From the NCBI GenBank assembly GCA_937907705.1, contig CALCVP010000031.1, positions 1-64,000 of the forward strand: a stretch of DNA of 64,000 nucleotides, read 5' to 3'. The notes beneath the pieces were generated by a model. That model searched no databases, was not told the origin of the DNA, and saw nothing but the letters and a program-made list of their open reading frames with translations. Positions 9,050 to 17,913 of this stretch are shown here, piece by piece (positions within the stretch are counted from its first letter, which is position 1; the number at the start of each line of letters is the position of its first letter). A program made the position numbers and the translations under genes. This DNA comes from an uncultured Prevotella sp. (GTDB lineage: Bacteria > Bacteroidota > Bacteroidia > Bacteroidales > Bacteroidaceae).

Positions 9050-9084
9050 TAGTGATAGTCCTTTCACTTCTATATATTATTTCG

Positions 9085-9092
9085 CAAAAGTA
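9085..9092 (-). promoter_or_regulatory. Promoter -7 element before murG
   Basis: On the minus strand this reads TACTTTTG, a match to the Bacteroidetes -7 consensus TAnnTTTG, 36 bases before the preferred murG start. I see no convincing -33 element. With the hairpin behind ftsW it marks a fresh start of transcription inside the dcw cluster. Confidence 0.5.
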
Positions 9093-9269
9093 ATCAAAAT
9101 TTTTCTTTTTATATCCCTTTCAACTTGTTTTTTTTGCTAACTTTTTAAGTTTAGATATGTTCTTTATCCGCCACTTTTCTCTTTTTACACAAACAGTGTA
9201 TGTTTATCGGCTACTGATTGTTTCTCCATGCCTCTTGAACAAGTTTTCTTCCACGCTACAAGTTGGCTT

Positions 9270-9330
9270 AAAAAACGCGATAAGTAGGTGTTCAGAACGC
9301 ATGTTATCCATTCTGAACACCTACTTATCG
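9270..9330 (-). terminator. Strong hairpin with T-tract after ftsW
   Basis: A perfect 20-bp inverted repeat (9278-9297 and 9311-9330) with a 13-base loop. On the minus strand it is followed two bases later by six T (9275-9270), so it looks like an intrinsic terminator 70 bases after the ftsW stop. The stem is unusually long for a terminator in Bacteroidetes. Confidence 0.75.
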
Positions 9331-9399
9331 ATATTGTATCGTCCGTCGTCGTACAGGCAACAGACGGGTTTTATCTACTCTATTTCCGCCACAGAAGCA

Positions 9400-10674
9400 T
9401 CAAGCTACAGGGACAGACGTGGTTTTTTCTTTGTCGCGCTTCTTGGCTGATACACTCACACTGAGTATCATTCCTATGTACACGCAGTTGACAATGGTGC
9501 TGGTTCCACCCTTACTGATAAGCGGCAACGGCTGCCCTGTAACGGGCACAAGCCCTACTGCCACCGACATGTTGAACAATGCCTGCACCACCAACAGTAC
9601 AGCAAAGCCCATTATCATCAGCGCAGGAAACGCATTGGCACACCTGTTGGCTATCGTTGCCGTTCGGAACAGCAGGATAATGTAGAGAAACAGCACCACA
9701 AAAGCGCCTTCTATACCAGTCTCTTCTATGATAATGGCATAGATAAAATCTGAGAATGCCTGCGACAGGAAGTCGCGCTCCACAGAGTTTCCCGGCCCTT
9801 TTCCTACCACATTGCTTGAAGCAATGGCTATATTGGCATGAGCTACCTGCGCATCCTTGTCAAGGTCTACGTCTTTAGGGTCTATCTGTTTCTTGTCGGT
9901 AAACTTGTTGATACGGTTTTTCCATGTTCCTGCACGGTGAAAGACCTTGTCCAGTACCGATTCTTTGGGTTTTTCGCCTACTTGTTCGGTCATGTTTCGC
10001 CTGTCATCATCGGTCTTGTCGGGAGCTTTACCCACCAATTCCACCAACAACAGTGCACCAAACACTAACGCCAAGATTGCACCTATCAGCCTGCCTAACT
10101 GCCGCGCAGGCACACGTGCCACAAACATCATGACGATAACCACAAAGCTCAGCAGGGCTGCCGTAGAAAGGTTTTCAAATGCTATCGGTATGATAATAAC
10201 GGCAGACACTATCATCACGTATTTAAAAGCATTCTTTTCGGTGCCTGTATCCGTCTGCATGGCACTCAATATCTTGGCTACGCTCAGCACCAAAGCACCC
10301 TTAGCCAGCTCCGATGGCTGAAACTGTATGCCCATGATTGACATCCACCGCTGCGAACCATTGGTGGATTCGCCCAAAAAAAACACTCCTATCAGCAAGC
10401 ATACAGACAATACCAAAGCGGCTGATGTCAGTGCCTTGAACCATCTGCAACTGATGTTCATTGTGCCAATCATGGCCAACACGCCAAAACCCAACAAACC
10501 ACAGTGTTTCAATACGGGGCCAAGATAGTTGCCACTCTTAAACGACATGGAACTGGATGCGCTGAACACCTCTATAATGCTGACGATGCACAGCGCTATA
10601 AACACAGCCCATATCACACCGTCGCCCTTAAAACGCATGGTATGAGCGGTATTTGCAGTATCTTGTATTTTCAA
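9400..10674 (-). CDS. ftsW: Peptidoglycan polymerase FtsW (SEDS family)
   Basis: A polytopic membrane glycosyltransferase that polymerises lipid II at the septum together with FtsI. About ten membrane helices are evident. SEDS signs are GSQRWMSIMGIQFQPSELAKGALVL (near residues 110-134, given here as the ends of that segment), EETGIEGA (near 315) and GLVPVTGQPLPLISKGGTS (near 375). A charged cytoplasmic or periplasmic insertion between about residues 215 and 285 (DKTDDDRRN to VDLDKDAQ) makes it 424 residues long, a feature common in this phylum. It ends the first dcw transcription unit; a hairpin terminator follows. Confidence 0.94.
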   Translation of the reverse strand: MKIQDTANTAHTMRFKGDGVIWAVFIALCIVSIIEVFSASSSMSFKSGNYLGPVLKHCGLLGFGVLAMIGTMNISCRWFKALTSAALVLSVCLLIGVFFLGESTNGSQRWMSIMGIQFQPSELAKGALVLSVAKILSAMQTDTGTEKNAFKYVMIVSAVIIIPIAFENLSTAALLSFVVIVMMFVARVPARQLGRLIGAILALVFGALLLVELVGKAPDKTDDDRRNMTEQVGEKPKESVLDKVFHRAGTWKNRINKFTDKKQIDPKDVDLDKDAQVAHANIAIASSNVVGKGPGNSVERDFLSQAFSDFIYAIIIEETGIEGAFVVLFLYIILLFRTATIANRCANAFPALMIMGFAVLLVVQALFNMSVAVGLVPVTGQPLPLISKGGTSTIVNCVYIGMILSVSVSAKKRDKEKTTSVPVA

Positions 10675-10757
10675 TGTTGTATCTCCTTATCTGCCGTCAA
10701 AAACAGCCACAGTATATGGCTCAGTTAATATTTTGCACCTACTTCTGTCTGTGAAGA

Positions 10758-12089
10758 TTACAATGCTCTTACCAATGCCTTAAACTGATCGCCACGGTCT
10801 GCCATGTTTTTGAACAAGTCAAAGCTGGCACAGCAAGGACTCAGCAACACGGTATCACCAGGCTTTGCCATTTCATAGCAAGCCTGCACACAGTCCTTCA
10901 TGGAGTGAGTATCGCGAACAGGAATGCCCATACCGTCAAAGAAATCATGCAATTTCTTGTTGTCGGCGCCCAAATACACCAAACCTACACACTTTTGCTG
11001 CACAAGGTCTTTTATGGCATTATAGTCGTTGCCCTTGTCTTTACCGCCCAATATCAGTATAACAGGGGTCTTCATGCTTTCCAGCGCATACCAGCAAGCG
11101 TCCACATTGGTAGCTTTGGAGTCGTTGACATACTGCACGCCAGCCACACGGGTAACCTTTTCCAAACGATGTGCCACACCCGGGAAGTCGCTCAAGCTCT
11201 TTCTGATAAACTCTTTCTTGATGCCTGCCACATTGGAAGCAATGCCCGCTGCAAGAGAATTGTATATATTGTGTTTGCCGGTAAGGCTCAGCTCTTCCTG
11301 TTCCATGTTGAAAGGCACAGGCTTCTCTATCACATAGTCACCCTCCTCGATATAGCCTATCGAGCCATTTTCCTTGAGTTCCGAGAATGGATACTGTATG
11401 GCCTTGATGTCATATTTAGCCAGTTCGCGCTTGATTACAGGGTCATCGTTCCAATAGATGAACGAGTCTTCATTGGTTTGGTTCTGTATGATGCGCATCT
11501 TGGCGTCCACATAGTTCTGCATACAATAGTCATAGCGGTCCAGATGGTCTGGTGTAATATTGAGCAAGATGGCTATGTTGGCCCTAAAGTCATACATATT
11601 GTCCAACTGGAACGAGCTAAGCTCTATAATATAATATTCATGTGGGTCTTCAGCCACTTGCAGTGCCAGCGAATTGCCTATGTTTCCTGCCAGTCCTGCA
11701 TCGTAGCCTGCACTCTTGAAGATATGATAAATCAGCGAGGTAGTAGTGGTCTTGCCGTTGCTGCCCGTGATACATACCATCTTTGAATGGGTGTAGCGTC
11801 CGGCAAATTCTATTTCGCTGATAATGTGTATGCCCTTTTCCATGCACTTCTGCACCATAGGAGCTTCCTTGGGTATGCCCGGACTCTTGATTATCTCGTC
11901 TGCATTCAGTATTTTCTCTTCGGTATGGTGCTTTTCTTCCCACGCTATACCGTGGTCGTCCAATAGTTTTTTGTATTTGTCTTTGATGGCAGACATGTCT
12001 GATACAAACACGTCAAAGCCTTCTTTCTTTGCCAGCACGGCTGCTCCCGCACCACTCTCGCCAGCTCCTAAAATAACTATTCTTTTCAT
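10758..12089 (-). CDS. murD: UDP-N-acetylmuramoyl-L-alanine--D-glutamate ligase MurD
   Basis: A cytoplasmic Mur ligase adding D-glutamate to UDP-MurNAc-L-Ala. The Rossmann-like start RIVILGAGESGAGAAVLAK (residues 3-21), the ATP loop GSNGKTTTTSLI (about 108-119), the LNITPDHLDRY segment and VNDSKATNVDACWYALES (near 320) are all present. The 443-residue length is normal. It lies between mraY (120 bases upstream) and ftsW (83 bases downstream), the usual order in this phylum. Confidence 0.97.
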   Translation of the reverse strand: MKRIVILGAGESGAGAAVLAKKEGFDVFVSDMSAIKDKYKKLLDDHGIAWEEKHHTEEKILNADEIIKSPGIPKEAPMVQKCMEKGIHIISEIEFAGRYTHSKMVCITGSNGKTTTTSLIYHIFKSAGYDAGLAGNIGNSLALQVAEDPHEYYIIELSSFQLDNMYDFRANIAILLNITPDHLDRYDYCMQNYVDAKMRIIQNQTNEDSFIYWNDDPVIKRELAKYDIKAIQYPFSELKENGSIGYIEEGDYVIEKPVPFNMEQEELSLTGKHNIYNSLAAGIASNVAGIKKEFIRKSLSDFPGVAHRLEKVTRVAGVQYVNDSKATNVDACWYALESMKTPVILILGGKDKGNDYNAIKDLVQQKCVGLVYLGADNKKLHDFFDGMGIPVRDTHSMKDCVQACYEMAKPGDTVLLSPCCASFDLFKNMADRGDQFKALVRAL

Positions 12090-12209
12090 CTTTCATTCCT
12101 GCCAAGCCGCCTCAACTGCGCATCTGTTCGGATGCTGTTGCATTGACTTGCCCTTTCGTTTGTTTAATGAGTGTATTTAGTTAGTTTCGTATTCTGTTTC
12201 TTCCTGCAT

Positions 12210-13481
12210 TTACCGCATCTTCAAGGTGATGATGGTAAGTGCTGCAAGAATAATGGTTACAATCCAGAATCTGATGGTAATCTTGGACTCGTGGATAGCA
12301 CCTTTAGGCTTCTTGAACAGATATTTGGTATCCGGATCAAGGGTTTCGTCTTGTGTCCGGAACGTATCGTGCAGTGGTGCGCGCTTGAACACACGCTGCT
12401 TTACACCATGGCGCGTGCCCCACTTGGCATAATACACCTGTACGATAACGCTCAGGCTCTCTACAAAGAAGATACCACAGAGTATAGGCAGCATCAACTC
12501 TTTGTGTATAATGACTGCACACACGCCTATGATGCCGCCAATGGTCAGCGAACCCGTGTCGCCCATAAACACTTGGGCGGGGTAAGCATTGTACCACAAA
12601 AAGCCTATCAGCGCACCAATGAAGGCGCAGAGAAATACCACCAACTCCTGTGAACCCGGTATATACATGATATTCAGATAGGCGGCATATTCTATATGAC
12701 TGCTCACATAGGCAAAGATTCCTAATGCCACGCCTATAATGGCAGAGTTGCCGGCACACATTCCGTCCATACCATCGTTGAGGTTGGCACCGTTAGACAC
12801 TGCTGTTACCACCAAGATGGTCATGATGACAAACAGCACCCAGCCTGCCGCTACCTTATATTTGCCGCAGAAGCCCATGATGCGGGCATAATCCAGATTA
12901 TGGCTTTTGACAAATGGAATGGTGGTTTTCAGCGACTTCACTGGTTCGGGGTTATGTTTCACCACCACTTCCTGACCGTTTTGCTTGACGATAGCCAAGT
13001 TTTCGTTGACCTTGGCATCAGGGCTCAGCCACAATATCAAGCCTACTATCAGTCCGATACTGATTTGCCCTACTATCTTGAAGCGACCCGGCAAGCCTTC
13101 CTTGTTGTGGCGGAAGATTTTGATATAATCGTCCAGTCCGCCCAAAAAGCCCAACCATACGGTGGTGATAACCATCAGTATCAAATAGATATTGCGCATA
13201 CGGCCCAACAGCAGCACCGGCACCAGTATAGAAACGATAATGATAATGCCGCCCATTGAGGGCACACCTATCTTCTTTACGCCAAAGGGGTCTATCTTGG
13301 CATCACGCTGTGTCTCCGTAATCTGCTTGCCCTTCAGATACTTGATAAATTTTTCGCCGAACCAAGTAGAGATAATCAATGCCACAATCAGTGCCAGCAA
13401 GGCTCTGAAAGACACATATCCCCACATGTGGGAACCAGGTATTCCAAACTGCTCTAAGAACCTAAATAAATAGTATAACAT
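12210..13481 (-). CDS. mraY: Phospho-N-acetylmuramoyl-pentapeptide transferase MraY
   Basis: A polytopic membrane enzyme that transfers phospho-MurNAc-pentapeptide to undecaprenyl phosphate, forming lipid I. Signs are GVPSMGGIIII (near residue 72), the FLGGLDDYIKIF aspartate motif (near 117), NGANLNDGMDGMCAG (near 235) and PAQVFMGDTGSLTIGG (near 300), plus about ten helices. At 423 residues it is about 60 longer than the E. coli enzyme; the extra length is mostly a soluble insertion around residues 155-195 (VNENLAIVKQNGQEVVVKH), typical of Bacteroidetes MraY. It lies 83 bases after murE. Confidence 0.97.
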   Translation of the reverse strand: MLYYLFRFLEQFGIPGSHMWGYVSFRALLALIVALIISTWFGEKFIKYLKGKQITETQRDAKIDPFGVKKIGVPSMGGIIIIVSILVPVLLLGRMRNIYLILMVITTVWLGFLGGLDDYIKIFRHNKEGLPGRFKIVGQISIGLIVGLILWLSPDAKVNENLAIVKQNGQEVVVKHNPEPVKSLKTTIPFVKSHNLDYARIMGFCGKYKVAAGWVLFVIMTILVVTAVSNGANLNDGMDGMCAGNSAIIGVALGIFAYVSSHIEYAAYLNIMYIPGSQELVVFLCAFIGALIGFLWYNAYPAQVFMGDTGSLTIGGIIGVCAVIIHKELMLPILCGIFFVESLSVIVQVYYAKWGTRHGVKQRVFKRAPLHDTFRTQDETLDPDTKYLFKKPKGAIHESKITIRFWIVTIILAALTIITLKMR

Positions 13482-13564
13482 GCTTTGTCGTTATTGGTTT
13501 ACGGGCGTATCACCTGCATAGTGCAGCCCATTCATTGCATAATCGTTTCCAAACGGGTTTCCGC

Positions 13565-15025
13565 CTACGCTTTCTGCGCATCAAATATCTCATGCAGCAC
13601 CTCTTTGTCATCAAAGTGATGCTTTACGCCTTTTATCTCTTGGTAATTTTCATGGCCCTTGCCTGCCACCAATATTACATCGCCTTTTTTTGCCATCATA
13701 CATGCTGTACGTATGGCTTCCTTGCGATCTACAATACTGATTACCTTCTTCATCTGCTGTGCGTTCAGACCTGCCAGCATATCGTTGATAATATCCTGCG
13801 GCTCTTCAAAGCGGGGGTTATCGCTGGTTATAATTACCTTGTCGCTCTGCTTTACAGCCTCTTGTGCCATCAAAGGCCGCTTGCCTTTGTCCCGGTTGCC
13901 GCCAGCACCGCACACGGTAATCACTTCGCCCTTGCCGTTGAGCACCTCATGAATGGCTTTCAACACATTTTCCAAGGCATCAGGGGTATGGGCATAGTCC
14001 ACGATAGCGGTGTAACCTTCAGGCGAATGAACAGGCTCCAGACGGCCGCTTACGCTTTTCAGCGTGCTCATCACTACCAGTATGTCCTCCGGCTTCTGCC
14101 CTAACATAACGGCAGCACCATAGACAGCCAACAGGTTGCTTACATTGAACTTGCCGATAAACTGTACCCCCACCTCGCGACCATTGATTTCAAGATACAT
14201 GCCTCCGAAGTGGCACTCCAATATCTTGGCTCTGAAATCTGCCATGGTGCGTGTAGAATAGGTCTTCACGGTGGCTTTGGTGTTCTGTACCATTATCATG
14301 CCGTTCTTGTCGTCGGCATTGGTAATGGCAAAAGCGGTCTTCGGCAGTGCGTCAAAGAAGGCTTTCTTGGCATTGCGGTAATTCTCGAAGGTCTTGTGAT
14401 AGTCCAAGTGGTCGCGTGTAAGATTGGTAAACAACCCTCCTGCAAAGTTCAGTCCGCCAATGCGCTTTTGGGCTATGGCGTGAGAGCTGCACTCCATGAA
14501 CGCATACTGACAGCCGGCTTCCACCATGCGGTGCAACAGCATATTCAGCTCGATAGGGTCTGGTGTGGTGTGGTCGGCAGGTATAGCTTCGTCTTCTATA
14601 TAGTTGCAAACGGTGGAAAGCAAGCCACACTTGAAGCCAAACTTTCTGAACATGTGATACAACAGGGTGGCTATGGTGGTCTTTCCGTTGGTACCTGTAA
14701 CACCTACCAACTTGAGTTTGCGCGAAGGGTCGCCGTAAAACTGTGTGGCTACCTCGCCCACTACATCTTCCGTTGATGCTACTTGCACATAGGTTACGTC
14801 TGCTGCCTGTGTCTCGGGCAGGTCTTCGCAAAGCACTGCCTTGGCGCCTTGCTCTATGGCTTTGGCTATAAACTTGTGGCCATCTACCTGTGTACCCTTC
14901 ATGGCTACAAACAGATGGTGGTCGGCTATGCGGCGTGAATCGATGTTTACGCCAGCTATCTCAACTTCAGTGTCACCAATTACTTGCAATGGCGAGATGT
15001 TCTTGATCAGCTCTTTCAGTTTCAT
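13565..15025 (-). CDS. murE: UDP-MurNAc-tripeptide synthetase MurE (meso-DAP type)
   Basis: Adds the third residue of the peptide stem. The ATP loop GVTGTNGKTTIATLL (about residues 108-122), DYAHTPDALENVLKAI (near 345) and TSDNPRFEEPQDI (near 405) are present. The DNPR motif marks enzymes that use meso-diaminopimelate, in line with dapB at 57.6 kb. The length of 486 is normal. It has its own promoter 240 bases upstream and a long structured leader, which suggests control separate from ftsI. Confidence 0.96.
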   Translation of the reverse strand: MKLKELIKNISPLQVIGDTEVEIAGVNIDSRRIADHHLFVAMKGTQVDGHKFIAKAIEQGAKAVLCEDLPETQAADVTYVQVASTEDVVGEVATQFYGDPSRKLKLVGVTGTNGKTTIATLLYHMFRKFGFKCGLLSTVCNYIEDEAIPADHTTPDPIELNMLLHRMVEAGCQYAFMECSSHAIAQKRIGGLNFAGGLFTNLTRDHLDYHKTFENYRNAKKAFFDALPKTAFAITNADDKNGMIMVQNTKATVKTYSTRTMADFRAKILECHFGGMYLEINGREVGVQFIGKFNVSNLLAVYGAAVMLGQKPEDILVVMSTLKSVSGRLEPVHSPEGYTAIVDYAHTPDALENVLKAIHEVLNGKGEVITVCGAGGNRDKGKRPLMAQEAVKQSDKVIITSDNPRFEEPQDIINDMLAGLNAQQMKKVISIVDRKEAIRTACMMAKKGDVILVAGKGHENYQEIKGVKHHFDDKEVLHEIFDAQKA

Positions 15026-15129
15026 ACTTTATCTTGTTTTTAAGATACAAGGCTTTGTTCCCCGTATTTTTAATGTTCACATTGACAGCTACAGGCTTTA
15101 CAATGCCCGTCTTTGAGTTTTTGAAAGTT

Positions 15130-15250
15130 GGCATAAAACCATCCGCTTCATTTTCTCCATCCTTTTCACTTTCCTTTTAAACACGGAAAATCAAACACGT
15201 ATGTAGAACAAATAACAGTGGAAAATTTGACTGGCGGATGGCTTTACGCC
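15130..15250 (-). promoter_or_regulatory. Structured 5' leader of murE with a long-range stem
   Basis: In the minus-strand transcript 15250-15234 pairs with 15146-15130: 17 consecutive base pairs, two of them G-U, enclosing an 87-base loop. The first arm begins about eight bases after the predicted transcription start, and the start codon lies 104 bases beyond the second arm. I do not recognise a known riboswitch class. No T-tract follows, so it is not an ordinary terminator. Confidence 0.4.
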
Positions 15251-15264
15251 TTTCTTTCAGCTTG

Positions 15265-15272
15265 CAAATATA
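15265..15272 (-). promoter_or_regulatory. Promoter -7 element before murE
   Basis: On the minus strand this reads TATATTTG, matching TAnnTTTG, in the 280-base gap between the ftsI stop and the murE start. The predicted transcript begins near 15258. No clear TTTG is seen at -33. Confidence 0.5.
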
Positions 15273-15305
15273 AGCACTTTCATTTGAAAATATACATTAT
15301 TTTCG

Positions 15306-17471
15306 CTATATTTCCATTTTCAGTACACATTTTTCACCTTTCTTGATAATGTGTCCTGGCGGCAGACTTTGGCTCACTACCTTGCCACGGCCCTCAATAA
15401 TGGTCTTGACACCACGGCTCTCCAGCATGAAAACAGCATCGCGCGCACCCATGCCCATCACATTGGGCACCGTGCCTCTGCCATACACCGGTTCACGGCG
15501 AAGCACCACTTCGCGTTTCTCTCTAACGGCGTTGCCCCAAATAGGGTTGCCGTCGGCATAGCTGCCGTTCCAGTTTTTGTTGGTGGCTATATTAAGATGT
15601 GTCAGCACATAGTCGGCTGCCAACATGTTGCCTGCCTTTACATCGGGCATCAATATGGATGTAGAGTCGTTGGCATCTGCCACACTCAGCTTCACGTCTT
15701 GTGCCATGATGCCTTCTGCTATCTGATGGAACACCACGCCACTGGTATTGCCGCCCGAAGCGGGCAAGCCCGTCTTCTGTATGCACACGATACAGCTGTA
15801 ACGCGGATTGTCGGCAGGGAAATAGCCTGCAAAGCTCAACAGATAGTTGACACTGCCTGCCTTATAGCCGCGCGAACCTTTGGATATCTGTGCTGTACCT
15901 GTCTTTCCTGCCACCGGAAAGAGGGGGGAACCTGCCTTGCGGCCCAGTCCCTGGCTGACAACATGGGTCAGTATGGTCTGTATCTCCTTGAGGGTTTTCT
16001 CCTTACAGATACGCGGTTTGATTACATCTACGGGGAAATCCATCAGTACTTCGCCGTCTTTTACCACTTGCTTTACCAACCGGGGACGCACCATCACGCC
16101 ATTGTTGGCAATGGCATTGTAAAAGGTCAGCGTAGAAATAGGCGGCACCTGACTTTCATAGCCTATGCTCATCCAGGGCAGAGAGGTCTTGCTCCAGTTT
16201 ACATACTGCCCTTTGCTGTTCTTCTTGGGCATACGTATGCGGGGCGGTGTGGCACCTACCAAGGGCAGATGCAGATTAGTTCGGAGGCCTACACGGTCAA
16301 TGCCTTCTACAAACTTCTCCGGATGGTTGGCATAGAACTTGTCTATAATGCGGCTCACACCAATGTTGGAGCTTACCTCCAGGGTACGAGGCAACGAGAT
16401 GACACCATAACCGCCTTTGTGCCAGTTGTGGTCGCGCATCTTGGCACCGTACATATCCCAAATGCCGTTACCCGTGTCTACACGGTAGGTGGTGTCCACT
16501 ACTCCATCGTCAAGAGCCACCATGATGGAGGCAGTCTTAAACACAGAGCCGGGTTCGAGCAGGTCTGACACGGCATCGTTTTTCACCTCACGGTACACGC
16601 CGTCATCACACTTGGTCATGTTGACAATGGCTTTGATGTCGCCCGTCTTCACTTCCATCACTATGGCCACGCCCACATTGCCGTGCACTTCCTCACGCTT
16701 CAGCATGTTGAGCAGCGAACGCTCGGCAAGGTCTTGCATGTTCACGTCTATGGTGGTTACGATGTCGGCACCGTTCACCGGCTCTTGGGTAGTGATGCTC
16801 AGATACTTGTTCATGACCTTCTTGCGGCTTATCTTGCCCATCTTGCCACGCAAGATAGAGTCAAACGATAGTTCCAGGCCGCAGCGGGCAGTGTCTTTGG
16901 CTCCAAACATGTCGCCGACGGTGCGCTGTGCCAATGAACCGAAAGGACGCTGGCGGGCATTGAAGGTCTCAAAATGGAAGCCTCCCTTGTTGGGCGACAA
17001 TCTGAACACGGGCAGACGCTTTACTTCTGAATAGACGTCATAGCTGACACGCTTCTTCCAGATAGGCCAGTTTTGGCTCATCTTGGCATGTCCCTTCTCC
17101 AAGTCGGCTTTGAATGCTGCCGCTGATTTTTCGGGAAATATCTCGTGCAAACCCATGCAGATGCTGTCTACCTTGACACGCCACAGCGAGTCTTTCTCTT
17201 CGCCTCCGGCCTGAAAATCCATAAAGAGTTTGAACTCAGGCAGCGAGCTGGCCATCAACCTGCCGTCGCAACTCAGAATGTTGCCACGGACAGGCATCAC
17301 GTCTACACTGTCTTTCTTCAGTCGCGATGCCACTTCCATCCAGTATTCGCGCTTCACGGTGGCTGTGTAGGTAGCCTTGCAGAGCACCATAATGCCCCAA
17401 ACCACCATACAATAGGCCACTATCTTATAGCGAGGTATAATCTTTTTACGGTTAAACTGATTACTGCTCAT
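15306..17471 (-). CDS. ftsI: Septal transpeptidase FtsI / penicillin-binding protein with PASTA domain
   Basis: A class B penicillin-binding protein that cross-links septal peptidoglycan with FtsW. One N-terminal membrane helix (YKIVAYCMVVWGIMVLC) is followed by the dimerisation domain and the transpeptidase domain. The active-site serine is in EPGSVFK (SxxK, about residue 312 of the long frame), SSN follows near 371 and the KTG triad is VAGKTGTAQ near 527. A single PASTA domain ends the protein (VPNVMGMGARDAVFMLE to the C-terminus). The frame opens at 17486; the ATG at 17471 (721 residues) overlaps the upstream ftsL less and is equally plausible. It overlaps the end of ftsL, suggesting coupled translation. 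Confidence 0.94.
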   Translation of the reverse strand: MSSNQFNRKKIIPRYKIVAYCMVVWGIMVLCKATYTATVKREYWMEVASRLKKDSVDVMPVRGNILSCDGRLMASSLPEFKLFMDFQAGGEEKDSLWRVKVDSICMGLHEIFPEKSAAAFKADLEKGHAKMSQNWPIWKKRVSYDVYSEVKRLPVFRLSPNKGGFHFETFNARQRPFGSLAQRTVGDMFGAKDTARCGLELSFDSILRGKMGKISRKKVMNKYLSITTQEPVNGADIVTTIDVNMQDLAERSLLNMLKREEVHGNVGVAIVMEVKTGDIKAIVNMTKCDDGVYREVKNDAVSDLLEPGSVFKTASIMVALDDGVVDTTYRVDTGNGIWDMYGAKMRDHNWHKGGYGVISLPRTLEVSSNIGVSRIIDKFYANHPEKFVEGIDRVGLRTNLHLPLVGATPPRIRMPKKNSKGQYVNWSKTSLPWMSIGYESQVPPISTLTFYNAIANNGVMVRPRLVKQVVKDGEVLMDFPVDVIKPRICKEKTLKEIQTILTHVVSQGLGRKAGSPLFPVAGKTGTAQISKGSRGYKAGSVNYLLSFAGYFPADNPRYSCIVCIQKTGLPASGGNTSGVVFHQIAEGIMAQDVKLSVADANDSTSILMPDVKAGNMLAADYVLTHLNIATNKNWNGSYADGNPIWGNAVREKREVVLRREPVYGRGTVPNVMGMGARDAVFMLESRGVKTIIEGRGKVVSQSLPPGHIIKKGEKCVLKMEI

Positions 17472-17913
17472 CTTCTGCGGGTACATTAATAATATAGGGA
17501 GGCTGGTCGGCTATGTGGAGCACACTGTCTTTATTGTTGCGCAACATTTCAAGCACATTGCTCTCGCGGCTTAGTTCTGTCAGTTCGCTTGAACTGGACA
17601 AGGCGCGGTATTTGGCATCTTTCAGCTGTTCATTCAGGTCGTTGATTTTCAACAGATCTTGCTGGCAATTGTAGCGGTTGGACACATACAGCAGGGTGAA
17701 AGCCACCACTATCACGATAAGCCATGCCTGCCGCTTCAGTATCTTGGCTGTCAAGAAGTCGCCACCCAATATACGCCGCAAGGTGCGGTTGGCCTGATGG
17801 GGCAGTTCTTCCTCCACGGCTTGCTCTCTGATTGCTTCCTTTATGCCCTGCAAATCTGCCGATTCCAATGAAGCCGGCTCTTTTTCTGCCTCCTCGTTTA
17901 TATCACTGTTCAT
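17461..17913 (-). CDS. ftsL: FtsL-like cell division protein
   Basis: A 150-residue bitopic protein in the position of ftsL between rsmH and ftsI. A charged cytoplasmic part of about 65 residues precedes one membrane helix (QAWLIVIVVAFTLLYVSNRYN, about 62-81), then an extracytoplasmic coiled-coil-like segment (LLKINDLNEQLKDAKYRAL to NVLEMLRNN). It has no sequence motif of its own; the call rests on topology, size and context. In Bacteroidetes this protein is usually annotated as an FtsL-like hypothetical. Its ATG overlaps the rsmH stop by four bases and its end overlaps ftsI, so the three genes are tightly coupled. Confidence 0.85.
   Translation of the reverse strand: MNSDINEEAEKEPASLESADLQGIKEAIREQAVEEELPHQANRTLRRILGGDFLTAKILKRQAWLIVIVVAFTLLYVSNRYNCQQDLLKINDLNEQLKDAKYRALSSSSELTELSRESNVLEMLRNNKDSVLHIADQPPYIINVPAEDEQ

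Noticed and set aside
10905..11786. 293-codon frame on plus opposite murD
   Set aside because: Antisense shadow of a conserved gene without promoter or domain.
15351..16568. 405-codon frame on plus opposite ftsI
   Set aside because: Long, but fully antisense to ftsI, rich in His and Cys from the reverse-complement codons, no family resemblance.
17461..17486. Frameshift or fusion between ftsL and ftsI
   Set aside because: The overlap is short, both proteins are complete and the overlap is usual for these coupled genes.
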